In this document: piece after piece, positions 38,591 through 46,760 of the stretch
How positions within the stretch are numbered: the first letter of the stretch is position 1
Layout: each line of letters opens with the position of its first letter
DNA from: CADDZP01 sp035948135
GTDB lineage: Bacteria; Actinomycetota; Acidimicrobiia; Acidimicrobiales; AC-14
Direction: 5' to 3'
Length of the DNA stretch: 64,000 bases
NCBI GenBank assembly: GCA_035948135.1
Contig: DASZJL010000194.1
Span: forward strand, 1-64,000
The notes under the pieces: model-generated
Seen by the model: only the letters and a program-made list of their open reading frames with translations
Databases searched by the model: none
Told to the model about the DNA's origin: nothing
Translations under genes and position numbers: made by a program

Positions 38591-40540
38591 ATGACATCTC
38601 TATGGCCGCGGATCGAGCCGCTGCTGGCCAGGGTGCAGAAGCCCGCCCGCTATATCGGCTGCGAGGACGGCGCCCGCACCCCTGAGCACAGCAGCCGCCG
38701 GGTGGCGTGGCTCCTGGTCTATCCCGACGCCTACGAGGTCGGGCTCCCCAACCAGGGCCTGCAGATCCTTTACGAGATCCTCAACGAACGCGACGACGCC
38801 GTCGCCGAGCGCTCCTACGCCCCGTGGGTCGACCTGGAGACGCTCATGCGCGGCCACCGGGTGCCCCTGTTCTCGGTGGACACCCACCGCCCGGCCGGCG
38901 ACTTCGACCTGCTGGCGTTCAACCTCTCGGCCGAGCTCGTCTACACCAACGTCCTCAACTGCATCGACCTGGCGGGCGCACCGGTGCGGGCCGCCGACCG
39001 CGGGCCCGAACATCCCTTGGTCGTCGCCGGGGGCCACTGCGCGTTCAACCCTGAACCACTCGCCGACTTCGTCGACCTGTTCGTCATCGGCGACGGCGAG
39101 GAGGTCGTCAGCGAGATCACCGAGGTCGTGGGGCAGTGGAAGGCGGGCGGGCGCACGCCGGGCTCCCGCGAGCGAGTGCTCCGCACCCTCGCTTCGGTAC
39201 CGGGCGTCTACGTGCCGTCGATGTACGACGTCGACTACGAAGGCCCGTGGCTGCGGGCGATCACGCCCCGCTTCCCCGAGGTTCCCGAGCGCGTCGAGAA
39301 GCGCACTGTCGCCGACCTGGCCGAGTGGCCTTATCCAAAGCAGCAGCTGGTCCCGCTCACCGAGGTCGTGCACGACCGTCTCAACGTCGAGATCTTCCGC
39401 GGCTGCACACGAGGCTGTCGCTTCTGCCAGGCGGGCATGATCACGCGGCCGGTGCGTGAGCGCCCCGCCGACCAGGTACGCACGATGGTGGCCGACGGCC
39501 TGCGCCGCACCGGCTACGACGAGGTGAGCCTCACGTCGCTGTCGAGCGCCGACTTCAGTGGCATCGACGGCGTGGTGGCTGACATCGTCAACGATCCCGT
39601 GAACTGTGGCCAGGTGTCGCTGTCCTTGCCGAGCCTGCGCGTCGACGCCTTCACCGTCGGCGTCGCCACCGAGATCCAGAAGGTGCGGCGCACCGGTCTC
39701 ACTTTCGCCCCCGAAGCCGGCACCTGGCGCCTGCGCCAAGTGATCAACAAGCTCATCCGCGAGGAAGACCTCTACGGCGCCGTGGAAGCGGCGTACTCGC
39801 AGGGATGGCGGCGAGTGAAGTTGTACTTCATGACGGGCCTGCCCACCGAGATGGACGACGACACGCTCGGCGTCGCTCGCCTGGCCCGCAACTGCGTCGC
39901 CATCGGACGCCGCTACCACAAGGGCGCGTCGGTGACGGCGTCGGTCGGTGGGTTCGTCCCCAAGCCGCACACACCGTTCCAGTGGTTCGGGCAGAACGGT
40001 GTGGCAGAGCTGCAGCGCAAGGTCGGGCTGTTGCGCGACGACCTGCGGCGCGACCGCGCCGTCCAGCTGCGTTGGCACGACCCCAAGGCCACCCTCGTCG
40101 AGGGCATCGCCTCGCGCGGCGACCGGCGTGTCGGCGCCGTCATCGAGGAGGTGTGGCGCCGCGGAGGCGTGTTCCAGGAGTGGAGCGAACACTTCGACCT
40201 GAACCTGTGGGAAGAGGCGATGGCCAACCACGGTCTGTCGCCCGACTGGTACGTCACCCGCCACCGCACCGACGACGAGATTCTCCCGTGGGACCACATC
40301 AGCGCCGGCCTGCACAAGGATTTCTTGTGGCAGGACTGGCAGGACGCCCTCGCCGAACACGGGCTCCCCGATTGCCGTTGGACACCCTGCTACGACTGCG
40401 GGGTGTGCACCGACTACGGCATCGAGCACGTCGTGGCCTCCGCGCTCGCGCCGGCGGGCGGCAGCCAGGGCACGGGCCAGGACCTCAGTGTCGGCGGCGA
40501 GGTCCCGGTCACGCTGCTGCCGGTGGGAGGCCGAGCCTGA
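38591..40540 (+). CDS. B12-binding/radical SAM protein, TIGR03960 type (649 aa)
   Basis: A radical SAM enzyme with an N-terminal cobalamin-binding-like region (VAWLLVYPDAYEVGLPNQGL). The iron-sulfur cysteines are in FRGCTRGCRFCQAGMITRPV (CxxxCxxC) near residue 276. RTGLTFAPEAGTWRLRQVIN and KLYFMTGLPTEMDDDTL are the SAM-barrel continuation, and a Cys-rich C-terminal motif CRWTPCYDCGVC follows. The reaction is unknown; family members lie beside DUF2344 proteins and RNase E/G in many Gram-positive phyla, suggesting RNA or ribosome modification. Its stop overlaps the partner gene by one base. Confidence 0.88.
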   Translation: MTSLWPRIEPLLARVQKPARYIGCEDGARTPEHSSRRVAWLLVYPDAYEVGLPNQGLQILYEILNERDDAVAERSYAPWVDLETLMRGHRVPLFSVDTHRPAGDFDLLAFNLSAELVYTNVLNCIDLAGAPVRAADRGPEHPLVVAGGHCAFNPEPLADFVDLFVIGDGEEVVSEITEVVGQWKAGGRTPGSRERVLRTLASVPGVYVPSMYDVDYEGPWLRAITPRFPEVPERVEKRTVADLAEWPYPKQQLVPLTEVVHDRLNVEIFRGCTRGCRFCQAGMITRPVRERPADQVRTMVADGLRRTGYDEVSLTSLSSADFSGIDGVVADIVNDPVNCGQVSLSLPSLRVDAFTVGVATEIQKVRRTGLTFAPEAGTWRLRQVINKLIREEDLYGAVEAAYSQGWRRVKLYFMTGLPTEMDDDTLGVARLARNCVAIGRRYHKGASVTASVGGFVPKPHTPFQWFGQNGVAELQRKVGLLRDDLRRDRAVQLRWHDPKATLVEGIASRGDRRVGAVIEEVWRRGGVFQEWSEHFDLNLWEEAMANHGLSPDWYVTRHRTDDEILPWDHISAGLHKDFLWQDWQDALAEHGLPDCRWTPCYDCGVCTDYGIEHVVASALAPAGGSQGTGQDLSVGGEVPVTLLPVGGRA

Positions 40541-41235
40541 TGCGCCTGCGTGTGCGCTTCCAGAAGCTCGGCAAGGTGCGCTGGACGAGCCACCGCGACG
40601 TCGCCCGGATGTGGGAGCGGGCGTGCCGGCGCATCCAGCTGCCACTGGCGTGGACCGGCGGCTTCTCGCCCCGCCCGAAGTTGAGCTTCGGGCTGGCACT
40701 GCCCACCGGCGCCGAGTCTCGGGCCGAGTACCTCGACATGGAGCTGGCACCCGACGTCGTCGTCGATGTCGACGGGCTACCGGCGCTGCTGAGTCCGGCG
40801 CTGCCGATGGGTGTCGACGTGACGGCCGTGGCCGAGGTCGACCCAAAGGCACCGTCCCTGCAGGAGGACGTGGTGTCGTGCACGTGGCGCCTGGGGTTTG
40901 CCCCCGGTGCCGACCTGGCAGTTCTCGTCGAGAGAGCGCTCGCCTCGTCGTCCCTGCTCGTCGAGCGCGAGCGCAAGGGGCGGCTCTCGGTCGACGACGT
41001 CCGTCCCGCCATCCTCACCCTCGACGCCGTGGTCACGGCCCAGGGTGAGCCCGAGCTCGAGGCCCTGCTTGCCACCCAGCCCCGAGCGCTGCGCCCGCAG
41101 GAACTACTACGGGCGCTCGACCCGGCCCTCGAGGCGACCCGGGTCTGCAGAACACACCAATGGATCGAGCGCGACGGCCTCCAACAGGAGCCTCTCGTCG
41201 CCGCGCCGCACGCCGTCGGAGCGCGTGCGCAATGA
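40540..41235 (+). CDS. Radical-SAM-associated protein, TIGR03936/DUF2344 type (231 aa)
   Basis: The partner always found next to, or fused to, the TIGR03960 protein. The N terminus MRLRVRFQKLGKVRWTSHRD, then GGFSPRPKLSFGLALPTGAE and YLDMELAPDV are the family signature. It has no cysteine cluster of its own, so it is presumably a substrate-binding partner. The ATG overlaps the upstream TGA by one base. The long frame beginning at 39805 upstream is a shadow. Confidence 0.88.
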   Translation: MRLRVRFQKLGKVRWTSHRDVARMWERACRRIQLPLAWTGGFSPRPKLSFGLALPTGAESRAEYLDMELAPDVVVDVDGLPALLSPALPMGVDVTAVAEVDPKAPSLQEDVVSCTWRLGFAPGADLAVLVERALASSSLLVERERKGRLSVDDVRPAILTLDAVVTAQGEPELEALLATQPRALRPQELLRALDPALEATRVCRTHQWIERDGLQQEPLVAAPHAVGARAQ

Positions 41236-41250
41236 GAAGGGAACATCCCG

Positions 41251-43077
41251 ATGTCCGAACCCGTGGACACGCCGGCCGAGTCTCGGCCGAGTCCCCCGAC
41301 CCCGACCGGGGAGGCGGCTGAGAGCGCCGCCACGAGCGACGGCGCCGCTGCGCCGCAGGGAAGCGGCCCCCGCCGCAATCGCCGCCGCGGATCGCGCGGT
41401 GGGCGTGGGCGGAGCAAGCCGGCCTCCCAGGAAGCGGCGAAGTCGGCCGGCGGGGCCAACGCCAAGGCCCCGGCACCGGCGCCAGCGGCCGACGACAACG
41501 ATCCCCGCCCCGACCTCCCTGACCGTCCGGGCGAGAACCGACCGTCGCCCGACGCCGCCGCCCGAGCCCTGATCCCCAAGCCCAAGATCGGTGACTCGCG
41601 CCCGGCGCCCGCGGAGGCCGAGGCCGACGGCGACGACGCGCCTGGCGAGGCGGCGACGGGAACGCGGAAGCGTCGCCGTCGCGGCGGGCGAGGCCGAGGC
41701 GGAGGTGGTGGCGGCGGCAACGGGCCGAAGGCTGCGACCGTCGAGGCCGAGGCGCAGGCCCTCGACGAGGAGACGCTGGCCCAGCGGCGGGGCCGCGAGC
41801 GCAAGGGCCGGCCCGTCGGCCGGTACCTGATGACCGTGCACGTCCGGCCCGAGGCGACCCAGATCGGGGTGCTCGAAGGACGGGCGCTCATCGAGCACTA
41901 CGTCTCCCGCCCCCAGGACGACGCCACCCAGATCCACGGCAACATCTACCTGGGCCGCGTGCAGAACGTCCTCCCGGGCATGGAGGCCGCGTTCGTCGAC
42001 ATCGGTACGCCCAAGAACGCGGTGCTGTATCGGGGCGACGTGCAGTACGACCCCGAGGACGTGGTCGAGAGCGGCGCCCCTCGCATCGAGCAGATGCTCA
42101 AGGCCCGCCAGACGATCCTCTGCCAGGTCACCAAGAACCCCATCGGCACCAAGGGCGCTCGCCTCACCCAGGAGGTCTCGTTGCCGGGGCGGTTCGTCGT
42201 CCTGATCCCCAACAGCACGACATACGGCATCTCCAAGCGCCTGGCCGATGACGAGCGGCGGCGCCTGCGCCGCATCCTCGACGAGGTCCGCCCCGAGGGC
42301 CACGGCTTGATCGTGCGGACCGCGGCCGAGAACGCCACGCCCGACGAGCTGCGCCGTGACGTCGAGCGCCTGCTGCGTCAGTGGAAGGAGATCGACTCCC
42401 TGGCCAAGCGGTCGAAGGCCCCGGCCCTGCTGTACCGCGAGCCCGACCTGGCGGTGCGCATCATCCGAGAGGAGTTCAACCGCGAGTATCGCGGCGTCGT
42501 CATCGACGACCAGGCACTGTACGACGAGGTGCACGACTACGTCTCCAGCCTCATCCCCGAGCTGGCCGACCGCGTCGAGTTCTTCGATCCCGCCGACGAG
42601 CCCCTGCCGCTGTTCGAGCGCTACCACGTTCACGAGCAGCTGCACAAAGCCCTCGACCGCAAGGTGTGGTTGCCGTCGGGCGGTTCGCTCATCATCGAGC
42701 GCACCGAGGCCCTCACCGTCATCGACGTGAACACCGGCAAGAACGTGGGCTCGTCGAGCCTCGAGGAGACCGTCTTCCGCAACAACCTCGAGGCGGCGGA
42801 GGAGATCGCCCGTCAGCTGCGGCTGCGCGACATCGGCGGCATCATCGTCATCGACTTCATCGACATGGAGATCAAGAAGAACCGGGACGAGGTGCTGCGC
42901 TCGTTCAAGGCCGCCCTGGCCCGGGACAAGACCCGGACCCAGGTGTTCGAGATCTCCGAGCTGGGCCTGGTGGAGATGACCCGAAAGCGGGTCTCCGAGG
43001 GCCTGGTGGAGTCGTTCTCGATGGAGTGCCCTACCTGCAACGGCCGGGGCATCATCCTCGACGAGTCACTGCTCTGA
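41251..43077 (+). CDS. rne: Ribonuclease E/G with disordered basic N terminus (608 aa)
   Basis: The endonuclease for mRNA decay and rRNA processing. The first 190 residues are Pro/Ala/Glu-rich with Arg/Gly patches (RRNRRRGSRGGRGRSKPASQ and RRRRGGRGRGGGGGGGN), a likely RNA-binding or condensate-forming tail. The S1 region starts near HGNIYLGRVQNVLPGMEAAF. Catalytic Asp residues are in LTVIDVNTGKNVG and IVIDFIDMEIKKNRDEVLRS. The zinc-link CPTCNGRG is at the C terminus. The order rne-rplU-rpmA-obgE is widespread. Confidence 0.95.
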   Translation: MSEPVDTPAESRPSPPTPTGEAAESAATSDGAAAPQGSGPRRNRRRGSRGGRGRSKPASQEAAKSAGGANAKAPAPAPAADDNDPRPDLPDRPGENRPSPDAAARALIPKPKIGDSRPAPAEAEADGDDAPGEAATGTRKRRRRGGRGRGGGGGGGNGPKAATVEAEAQALDEETLAQRRGRERKGRPVGRYLMTVHVRPEATQIGVLEGRALIEHYVSRPQDDATQIHGNIYLGRVQNVLPGMEAAFVDIGTPKNAVLYRGDVQYDPEDVVESGAPRIEQMLKARQTILCQVTKNPIGTKGARLTQEVSLPGRFVVLIPNSTTYGISKRLADDERRRLRRILDEVRPEGHGLIVRTAAENATPDELRRDVERLLRQWKEIDSLAKRSKAPALLYREPDLAVRIIREEFNREYRGVVIDDQALYDEVHDYVSSLIPELADRVEFFDPADEPLPLFERYHVHEQLHKALDRKVWLPSGGSLIIERTEALTVIDVNTGKNVGSSSLEETVFRNNLEAAEEIARQLRLRDIGGIIVIDFIDMEIKKNRDEVLRSFKAALARDKTRTQVFEISELGLVEMTRKRVSEGLVESFSMECPTCNGRGIILDESLL

Positions 43078-43101
43078 TCTCTTCGGTAACCTGAGCTTCC
43101 T

Positions 43102-43410
43102 ATGTATGCAGTCATCCGCACCGGCGGCAAGCAGGCGCGCGTGGAGCAAGGCCAGCGCATCGACGTCGAGCTCCTCGGCAAGGCCGAGGGCGACGAGGTC
43201 GACTTCACGCCCGTGCTCCTGGTCGACGGCGACACTGTCGTGGCCGCCGCGTCCGACCTGGCCGCGGCCAAGGTGACCGCCCGGGTGGTCGGCGAGACCA
43301 AGGGCCCCAAGATCCGCGGCTTCACCTACAAGAACAAGACCAACCAGCGCCGCCGGTGGGGCCACCGCCAGCACTACAACACGATCGAGATCACGGGGAT
43401 CAGCAAATGA
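43102..43410 (+). CDS. rplU: 50S ribosomal protein L21
   Basis: The 102 residues begin MYAVIRTGGKQARVEQGQRI and contain GFTYKNKTNQRRRWGHRQHY, the rRNA-binding signature. TAACCT at 43087-43092 lies ten bases before the ATG with no Shine-Dalgarno sequence. Its stop overlaps the rpmA start (ATGA). Confidence 0.97.
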   Translation: MYAVIRTGGKQARVEQGQRIDVELLGKAEGDEVDFTPVLLVDGDTVVAAASDLAAAKVTARVVGETKGPKIRGFTYKNKTNQRRRWGHRQHYNTIEITGISK

Positions 43411-43652
43411 GCAAGACCAAGGGTGGCGGTTCGACTCGCAACGGTCGTGACTCCCAGGCCCAGCGCCTCGGCGTGAAGGTGTTCGACGGCGGCCAGGTGC
43501 ACGCGGGGGCGATCATCGTCCGCCAGCGGGGCACACGGATTCACCCCGGCCAGAACGTCGGCAAGGGCGACGACGACACGCTCTTCGCCCTGGCCTCGGG
43601 CAAGGTCAAGTTCGGCTCCCGCAAGGGCCGCAAGCTCGTCGACGTCCTCTAG
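43407..43652 (+). CDS. rpmA: 50S ribosomal protein L27
   Basis: The 81 residues begin MSKTKGGGSTRNGRDSQAQR and include GTRIHPGQNVGKGDDDTLFA; the N-terminal tail reaches the peptidyl-transferase centre. There is no Firmicutes-type cleavable leader. The ATG at 43407 overlaps the rplU stop; the frame open from 43356 is not coding. Confidence 0.97.
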   Translation: MSKTKGGGSTRNGRDSQAQRLGVKVFDGGQVHAGAIIVRQRGTRIHPGQNVGKGDDDTLFALASGKVKFGSRKGRKLVDVL

Positions 43653-43654
43653 GT

Positions 43655-43712
43655 ACTCGTTCTGGGGACGATGCTGGGGGTCATAGCCCCCAGGAGCGTC
43701 ACCAGAACGAGT
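43655..43712. repeat. Inverted repeat, family CGTTCTGGKGACG, copy 3
   Basis: Sixteen-base arms ACTCGTTCTGGGGACG (43655-43670) and CGTCACCAGAACGAGT (43697-43712) pair with one mismatch. The inner stem is CTGGGGG (43674-43680) and CCCCCAG (43687-43693) around TCATAG. It lies between rpmA and obgE and would separate ribosomal-protein from obgE transcription. Confidence 0.85.
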
Positions 43713-43730
43713 CGCTCGTAGGCTGAACCG

Positions 43731-44975
43731 ATGGCTTCCGGGTTCGTCGACGAGGCGCAGCTGCACGTGCGCGCCGGCGACGGGGGCGCGGGCGCGGTGT
43801 CGTTCCGGCGGGAGGCGCACGTGCCGCGGGGCGGGCCCGACGGGGGCGACGGCGGCAAGGGGGGCGACGTGTGGCTGGTCGCCGACCGCAACGTTGCGTC
43901 GCTGCTCGGCTTCAGGGACCACCCGCATCGCCGGGCCACCGACGGCGTGCACGGCAAAGGCGGCGGCCGGCACGGCGCCAACGGCACCGATACACGCGTC
44001 GCCGTCCCGGAGGGCACGACCGTGAAGGACAAGGACGGCGCGGTGGTGGCCGACCTCGTGCACGAGGGCGACACCTGGCTCGCGGCCCGTGGCGGCCGCG
44101 GGGGGCGCGGCAACGCCAGCTTCCTCAGCAACCGGCGGCGGGCGCCATCGTTCGCCGAGCAGGGCGAGCCTGGCGAGGAGCGCTGGCTCGACATGGAGCT
44201 GCGCCTCATCGCCGACGTCGCGCTCGTCGGCCTTCCCAACGCCGGCAAGAGCACGCTGATCTCCCGCATCTCGGCGGCCAAGCCCAAGGTGGCCGACTAC
44301 CCGTTCACCACCCTCCAACCCCACCTCGGTGTGGTGCTCTTTGACGGCTCGGAGATCGTCGTAGCCGACGTCCCCGGCCTCATCGAGGGGGCGGCCGAGG
44401 GCCGGGGCCTCGGGCACCAGTTCCTCCGCCACGTCGAGCGGGCCCGGGCCCTGCTCGTACTGGTCGACCTGGCCAACGTCGAAGAGATCGCGCCTGCCGA
44501 GCAGGAGCGGGTCCTGCTCGAAGAGCTCGGTCGTTACAAGCCCGAGCTCCTCGACCGGCCGCGCCTCGTCGTCGGCACCAAGGCCGACGTGGGCACGTTG
44601 CCCTGGGACGGGGAACGCATCTCGGCTGTCACCGGCGAGGGCCTGCGTCCTTTGGTCGGGCGGCTCGTCCAGCTCGTGGAGGAGGCGCGGGCCGCCGAGC
44701 CCGTTGCCGAGGCCTTCGTCCTGCACGAACCGCTCCCCGAAGGCTTCCGTGTCGAGCGCGAGCCGAACGGCGACTTTCGCGTCGTCGGCCGTCCCGTCGA
44801 GCGGGCTGTCGCCCTCTCCGACATCACCACGCCCGATGCCCAGGAATACGTCCGCCAGCGCCTGCAGCGACTGGGTGTCGACCGGGCCCTGGAGCGGGCC
44901 GGGGTGCAGGAGGGCGACACCGTGCACATCGGCAAGATGGCGTTCGAGTACCAGACGGCGGGAAGCAGAGGATGA
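43731..44975 (+). CDS. obgE: GTPase Obg/CgtA (414 aa)
   Basis: A ribosome-assembly and stress GTPase. The Obg fold (residues 1-158) is Gly-rich: RAGDGGAGAVSFRREAHVPR, GGPDGGDGGKGGDVWL. The G domain has G1 GLPNAGKST, G3 ADVPGLIEGAAEGRGL and G4-like VGTKAD. A C-terminal OCT domain (FRVVGRPVERAVALSDITTP) is present, as in many Actinobacteria. TAGGCT at 43719-43724 lies seven bases before the ATG. It overlaps proB by four bases. Confidence 0.96.
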   Translation: MASGFVDEAQLHVRAGDGGAGAVSFRREAHVPRGGPDGGDGGKGGDVWLVADRNVASLLGFRDHPHRRATDGVHGKGGGRHGANGTDTRVAVPEGTTVKDKDGAVVADLVHEGDTWLAARGGRGGRGNASFLSNRRRAPSFAEQGEPGEERWLDMELRLIADVALVGLPNAGKSTLISRISAAKPKVADYPFTTLQPHLGVVLFDGSEIVVADVPGLIEGAAEGRGLGHQFLRHVERARALLVLVDLANVEEIAPAEQERVLLEELGRYKPELLDRPRLVVGTKADVGTLPWDGERISAVTGEGLRPLVGRLVQLVEEARAAEPVAEAFVLHEPLPEGFRVEREPNGDFRVVGRPVERAVALSDITTPDAQEYVRQRLQRLGVDRALERAGVQEGDTVHIGKMAFEYQTAGSRG

Positions 44976-46063
44976 TCGTCGTCGTCAAGGTCGGCACCTC
45001 GTCGATCACCGACGTCCACGGCGAGGTCGAGCTGGCGGCCATCGACAAGCTGTGCGCCGAGGCGGCGACGCTGCGCGGCCAGCACCACCGCGTGGTCATC
45101 GTCACGTCGGGTGCCATCGCCGCCGGACTTCCCGCCCTCGGTCTCAGCGGCGCTCGCCCCGCCGATTTGGCCACGCTGCAGGCCATCTCGGCCGTCGGCC
45201 AGAGCCGGCTCATGCGGGTGTATGACGATTCCCTTGCCCGCCACGGGCTGGTCGGCGGGCAGGTGCTCCTGGCCCCGCTCGACTTCGTCCACCGTTCGCA
45301 GTACCTGCACGCCCGCGGCACGCTCACCCGCCTGCTCGAACTCGGTGTGGTCCCCGTCGTCAACGAGAACGACGCGGTGGCCGACGACGAGATCCGCTTC
45401 GGCGACAACGACCGCCTTGCTGCCCTCGTCGCCCATCTCGTCAACGCCGACGTCCTGGTGATGCTCACCGACACGCCCGGCCTCCTCACGGCAGACCCCC
45501 GACTCGACGAGGAGGCGTCGCTGATCGAGGAGATCGTCGAGGTGGACCACGAGCTCGAGCGCGTGGCGGGCGCGGCGGGAAGCGCCCGCGGCAGCGGCGG
45601 CATGGCCTCCAAGTTGGCGGCCGCCAAGATGGCGGCGTGGTCCGGCGTACGTACGGTGATCGCCGCGGCCGACCGCCCCGGCGTCCTCGCTGCTGCCGTC
45701 GACGGCGAGGCCGGCGCGGGAACCGTCGTACGCCCTCACGACCGCAAGCTGTCGGCCCGCAAGCTGTGGATCGGGTTCGCGGTGGCTTCTTCCGGCACCG
45801 TGGTCGTCGACGACGGGGCCCGCCGCGCCCTCGTCGAGCGCCGCACGTCGCTGTTGCCGGCCGGCGTGGTCGAGGTGCAGGGCGACTTCGACGCCGACGA
45901 CGCTGTCGAGCTCGCGGTTCCGTCCGGCCAGGTCTTCGCCAAGGGCCTCGTGCGCTACGCCGCCAACGTGCTCAAGGACGTCGCCGGGTCCAAGACCAGC
46001 GAGCTGCCCGAGGGTCTCCCTCACGAGGTCGTCCACCGCGACGACCTCGTCGTGCTGCCGTAG
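44972..46063 (+). CDS. proB: Glutamate 5-kinase with PUA domain (363 aa)
   Basis: The first step of proline synthesis. VVVKVGTSSITDVHGEVELA is the kinase start, VIVTSGAIAAGLPAL and NENDAVADDEIRFGDNDRLA the substrate and nucleotide sites, and GSGGMASKLAAAKMAAWSGV the conserved loop. The C-terminal 90 residues form the PUA domain. The ATG overlaps the obgE stop, and an acetyltransferase gene separates it from proA. Confidence 0.95.
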   Translation: MIVVVKVGTSSITDVHGEVELAAIDKLCAEAATLRGQHHRVVIVTSGAIAAGLPALGLSGARPADLATLQAISAVGQSRLMRVYDDSLARHGLVGGQVLLAPLDFVHRSQYLHARGTLTRLLELGVVPVVNENDAVADDEIRFGDNDRLAALVAHLVNADVLVMLTDTPGLLTADPRLDEEASLIEEIVEVDHELERVAGAAGSARGSGGMASKLAAAKMAAWSGVRTVIAAADRPGVLAAAVDGEAGAGTVVRPHDRKLSARKLWIGFAVASSGTVVVDDGARRALVERRTSLLPAGVVEVQGDFDADDAVELAVPSGQVFAKGLVRYAANVLKDVAGSKTSELPEGLPHEVVHRDDLVVLP

Positions 46064-46070
46064 CGGCGCC

Positions 46071-46733
46071 GTGGCGTCGTACTGGCCGCTGTTCGATCTC
46101 CGGCTGGAGACGGAGCGTCTCGTATTGCGCGCCGTGACCGACGACGACCTCCCCGGCTTGCTCGACGCCATCGACGCCGGGATCCACGACCCGGAGCTGA
46201 TGCCGTTCTCGATCCCGTTCACCGACGAAGCGCCAGAGAAGCGGCGCCTGTCGGCGGCGCAGTACGTGTGGGGCGCCCGAGCCAACTGGTCGACGGACGC
46301 GTGGGAGCTTCCGTTCGGAGTCTTCCGAGATGGGAGGCCGATCGGCGTGCAAGGAGTGTCAGCCAAGCGCTTCCTCGTCATGCGAGAAGTGGAGACCGGT
46401 TCCTGGCTGACGCGGGCCGAGCAGGGTCAGGGATTCGGCAAGGAGATGCGCTGCGCCGTGCTCCAGTTCGCGTTCGCGCACCTGAATGCCGAGATCGCTC
46501 GTTCCGGCGCCTTCGTCGACAACCCCGCTTCGGCGGCGGTGTCACGCGCCATCGGCTACCGCGAGAACGGACGCTCCCGGGAGGCGCCGCGCGGGGGCCC
46601 CAAGGACCGTGTCAACTTCGAGCTCACGCGTGACGAGTGGCTCGAGCGACGCGACGCTCTGCCGAAGGCCGCGATCGTCGGCTTCGACGTCGTCCGCGGC
46701 ATGTTCGGGCTGGATGACGACAAGGCGTCTTGA
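46071..46733 (+). CDS. GNAT-family N-acetyltransferase (RimJ/RimL-like, 220 aa)
   Basis: LRLETERLVLRAVTDDDLPG is the typical start of the ribosomal-protein alanine acetyltransferase-like group (Acetyltransf_3). EVETGSWLTRAEQGQGFGKE carries the acetyl-CoA loop, and VDNPASAAVSRAIGYRENGR the conserved Asn-x-x-Ser motif. The substrate is unknown. It begins with a GTG seven bases after proB and ends inside a palindrome before proA, so it is an insertion in the proB-proA pair. Confidence 0.85.
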   Translation: MASYWPLFDLRLETERLVLRAVTDDDLPGLLDAIDAGIHDPELMPFSIPFTDEAPEKRRLSAAQYVWGARANWSTDAWELPFGVFRDGRPIGVQGVSAKRFLVMREVETGSWLTRAEQGQGFGKEMRCAVLQFAFAHLNAEIARSGAFVDNPASAAVSRAIGYRENGRSREAPRGGPKDRVNFELTRDEWLERRDALPKAAIVGFDVVRGMFGLDDDKAS

Positions 46734-46746
46734 CCGGACGGTCAAG
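46729..46746. promoter_or_regulatory. Perfect palindrome upstream of proA
   Basis: CTTGACCG-GA-CGGTCAAG is a perfect 8-2-8 dyad that spans the GNAT stop codon and abuts the proA -10 box TAGCCT (46747-46752). It has the form of a TetR-type operator, but could also act as a terminator for the upstream operon. Confidence 0.6.
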
Positions 46747-46760
46747 TAGCCTCACCTGCG

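Noticed and set aside
38600..40852. A 750-aa open frame on the minus strand opposite the B12/radical SAM gene, and similar long antisense frames elsewhere (for example 30845-32386 and 52470-54635).
   Set aside because: They are codon-position shadows of GC-rich genes: compositionally biased, without domains, and opposite genes with clear motifs.
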